Positions 15,011 through 16,712 of a stretch of DNA of 16,712 nucleotides are shown here, piece after piece. The DNA is from a bacterium (GTDB lineage Bacteria; Atribacterota; JS1; SB-45; 34-128), in NCBI GenBank assembly GCA_018894595.1, contig JAHIPN010000454.1:1-16712 (forward strand), read 5' to 3'. Position numbers and translations under genes: made by a program. Position 1 is the stretch's first letter. Every line of letters starts with the position of its first letter. The notes beneath the pieces were generated by a model. That model had not been told where the DNA came from. It searched no databases and saw only the letters and a program-made list of their open reading frames with translations.

Positions 15011-15172
15011 CCTCAGTTTAATTTTCCCTTTTACAAGTTCTTTCTTTAGGACGTCTATCTATAATAATACCTAAAGCCTTAACCACCTGGTTAAGAAACT
15101 CCTCAGATCCTATAGGTTTTCCGTTAAAATTTACCGAATTATTGACCTGGTACCCCTTCCCTATTTATTTCA
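15011..15172 (-). mobile_element. Dispersed element copy D, merged with the 3' end of the next gene
   Basis: This copy has the longest clean transposase tail: YQVNNSVNFNGKPIGSEEF, then LNQVVKAL...DRRPKERTCKREN and TAA at 15020-15018, read on the minus strand. Its outer part (15139-15170), in another frame, encodes the last nine or so residues and the stop of the gene at 15139-15972. No palindromic end as clear as in copy B is seen. It ends about 70 bases upstream of the voltage-gated channel start. Confidence 0.65.
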
Positions 15173-15972
15173 GAAATGATTTCCAAAAAGCAGGACACTT
15201 CTACTGCTTTTTCTCCTAATAATCCATAACTAAATTGTCGATATAAAGTCTCAAAATAATTTTTTAGAATAGGAAATATATTTTCTTTTACAACTTTTGA
15301 CCAAACACCATCAATATCATTAAGAAAATCATCTTCACTAGAATTATTTTCTTCCTTATTCCATTCATTTGAAAGTGCTTTATCTTTCTGGATAAAAGAT
15401 AATATTATATTATCAAATTTAATTTTTGCACTATAGACACTTTTATTAGATTCAGTAATCATATTTAATTCATAATAACGACCTTGCCTTGCGTAGTCTG
15501 AAAATATTTCTAATAAAGAAAGTAAATTTTTGTCATTCGATAAGAAATAACAATCCTCTCTTAGCTCTTTGATTAATCTTTCATTTCCCTTATTTTCCTT
15601 TTTTTTAATTCCCTTATAATTCTGGATTATTAGGCCTTTTAATTTAACTAAATTATGGCCAAGGTTTTCTTTTAAAAACGCTGTTGAGGGGAAATAGGTT
15701 TCTTCATTTTTACTATCATGATTGCTTTCGTAAGTTTTATAACAAATCATGGCCTTCATTAATAATTCAAATCCTCTTGAAAGAAAAAGCAAAAAGATCG
15801 GATAAGCCCATTCATCTTTATTTCTAAAATTAACTTTCAGTAGATATTTAAATCCCAATTCTATTAACTCTTTGGATTCAACAACTAAATCTTTCAAATG
15901 AAGTAATTTTATTTCTAAATCATTTATTTCTATTTCTTTGAAGGGCAAATCCTTTTTCATTATGTGATTCAT
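15139..15972 (-). CDS. HEPN-like helical protein of unknown function
   Basis: A 277-residue, mostly helical soluble protein. Features seen are SRGFELLMKAMICYKT (65-80), GHNLVKLKGLI (105-115) and DYARQGRYYELN (159-170). The order E..LMKA, GHxLxKL, RY recalls HEPN-type helical bundles and related sensor proteins; the catalytic R-x4-6-H motif of HEPN ribonucleases is not evident. ATG at 15972 is chosen because AAGGAG stands 7 bases upstream (15985-15980); a longer frame up to 16122 only translates a REP-like palindrome region. The last residues (INREGVPGQ) are encoded by repeat copy D, so the native C-terminus was probably replaced. Identification is weak; the gene itself is well supported by its Shine-Dalgarno and length. 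Confidence 0.6.
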   Translation of the reverse strand: MNHIMKKDLPFKEIEINDLEIKLLHLKDLVVESKELIELGFKYLLKVNFRNKDEWAYPIFLLFLSRGFELLMKAMICYKTYESNHDSKNEETYFPSTAFLKENLGHNLVKLKGLIIQNYKGIKKKENKGNERLIKELREDCYFLSNDKNLLSLLEIFSDYARQGRYYELNMITESNKSVYSAKIKFDNIILSFIQKDKALSNEWNKEENNSSEDDFLNDIDGVWSKVVKENIFPILKNYFETLYRQFSYGLLGEKAVEVSCFLEIISEINREGVPGQ

Positions 15973-16074
15973 TTTCCAACTCCTTAAAAGGATGACACAT
16001 AATAATGACAGATATCTATTTACTAACTTCCCTCTTAAGCCTTCACTGTCCCTATATTTTAGCACAGCCAAGCT

Positions 16075-16107
16075 GGGAGGGACAAATAACCTGTCTCCTT
16101 GTCTCCC
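16075..16107. repeat. REP-like palindrome upstream of the HEPN-like gene
   Basis: The plus strand carries GGGAGGGACAAATAAC followed by CTGTCTCCTTGTCTCCC. GGGA pairs with TCCC and GACAA with TTGTC around a loop, with a small bulge. A related GGGACAG motif follows near 16046-16053. Palindromes with GGGACA/TGTCCC arms are common REP-type repeats linked to Y1 transposases. The surrounding 15973-16265 has no supported gene; a 66-codon minus-strand frame at 16052-16252 lacks a Shine-Dalgarno and recognisable motifs. Confidence 0.4.
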
Positions 16108-16265
16108 TTTTCGACTTTGCATAGGCTAGACGATGACAAAGAAATATGTGTCTACCCTTATTTATGTTAAATTCTTGATAGGCTGACTCCAATTTTTTGC
16201 AGAAACAACCTAAAAGATCTCTAGCCTCTATTTTCATTATAAAATAAAACATTATATTACTAAAA

Positions 16266-16712
16266 TTACTTGAACTCTCTTAGAATTCTATCTAACTCCT
16301 CTGCGAAAATATCCTCTTGTGTCTCCTCATCGGGTTTCTTGGGTATGAAGGAATTTTTACCGATGCGACGTAAATTAGGATTATAATGTAGAGCGATTGT
16401 TAAACTGGAGTTTTTCACAACCTGTCTATATTTTCCCATTTCTGCAACTATTATCGTAAAAGGAACTGGCTGCGCTGTCTCTTTATACTTTTCTTCTACA
16501 ATTTTTGTTACAGTATCAAAAAGGGTTGCTGGGGGATGTTCGTAGCCCCATTCTTTAAGTGCAAATGTACTATGAATCCCAATCCAAACTACACCATATT
16601 TCTCATAACTGAGCACTGCATGAATGTTGTGCTCAGTGGATGGTTGGTCAGGGAAAAGAGAATTATAGACTTCTGTTATTTTAGCACTGTGTGCTGGCTT
16701 TCCAATAGTTCG
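16266..16712 (-). CDS. Tandem winged-helix (HARE-like) DNA-binding protein, 5' end outside the window
   Basis: The frame is open from the right edge (149 codons seen, beginning RTIGKPAHSAKITEVYN) to the stop at 16266. Two winged-helix units are visible. The first (about 1-60) has KPAHSAKITEVYNSLFP, then GVVWIGIHSTFALKEWG, a pattern close to HARE-type domains (PlxyxEI...YxLxEWG). The second (about 68-130) has TVTKIVEEKY...VPFTIIVAEM...KNSSLTIALHYNPNLRRIG. An acidic tail (DEETQEDIFAEELDRIL) ends the protein. Such modules occur in RNA polymerase delta-like and restriction-associated proteins. A GTG at 16616 is not the start, because the homology continues well upstream of it. A role in DNA or chromatin-level recognition is inferred; the full protein must be longer. 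Confidence 0.65.
   Translation of the reverse strand, partial: RTIGKPAHSAKITEVYNSLFPDQPSTEHNIHAVLSYEKYGVVWIGIHSTFALKEWGYEHPPATLFDTVTKIVEEKYKETAQPVPFTIIVAEMGKYRQVVKNSSLTIALHYNPNLRRIGKNSFIPKKPDEETQEDIFAEELDRILREFK

Noticed and set aside
15973..16122. N-terminal extension of the HEPN-like gene
   Set aside because: A strong AAGGAG stands 7 bases before the ATG at 15972, and the extension translates repeat sequence.
16052..16252. Minus-strand 66-residue frame
   Set aside because: No ribosome binding site at either candidate start, no recognisable motif, and its end lies in a REP-like palindrome.

Overview
The window is AT-rich, bacterial-looking DNA. Most starts have Shine-Dalgarno sequences of the AGGAGG type, TTG and ATG starts are mixed, and mobile-element remnants resemble bacterial Y1 (REP-associated) transposases. 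I cannot name the phylum; an uncultivated bacterium from sediment or the subsurface would fit, and an archaeon is not strictly excluded. All eleven coding regions I support lie on the minus strand, separated by unusually long AT-rich gaps of 200-680 bases. No tRNA, rRNA or CRISPR array was seen.

Layout from left to right (genes read right to left). 1-1193: pentapeptide-repeat protein with an N-terminal Cys/His finger, running off the left edge. 1550-4439: overlapping pair of a winged-helix-like protein and a GHKL (HSP90/MutL-type) ATPase with beta-rich middle domains. 4862-5833: orphan protein resembling the C-terminal module of multidomain effectors. 6142-6720: DUF4145-type protein. 7107-10166: membrane-anchored P-loop (STAND-like) NTPase with seven 38-residue repeats. 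10814-12037: more GC-rich gene with a PD-(D/E)xK-like nuclease motif. 12718-13794: two-TM RCK channel-like protein lacking the K+ selectivity signature. 14039-14938: canonical six-TM voltage-gated K+ channel. 15139-15972: HEPN-like helical protein. 16266-16712: partial tandem winged-helix (HARE-like) protein running off the right edge.

The most striking structure is a family of dispersed intergenic repeats (5868-6136, 10293-10512, 12244-12496, 15011-15172, and a diverged piece at 6976-7073). Each full copy contains about 45 codons of the C-terminal tail of a Y1/REP-associated transposase (IGSEEF...GRPRK-type ending) with no catalytic domain. Copy B has palindromes at both ends, and copy C similar but weaker ones. 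All copies point the same way as the genes. They sit between accessory genes, and one supplies the last codons and stop of a neighbouring gene.

Together this looks like an accessory or defence-type island: ATPase/HTH pair, STAND-like NTPase, nuclease-like protein, DUF4145, HEPN-like protein and ion channels, assembled one gene at a time and punctuated by non-autonomous elements. The defence role is inferred from domain types and context and is not shown by the sequence.
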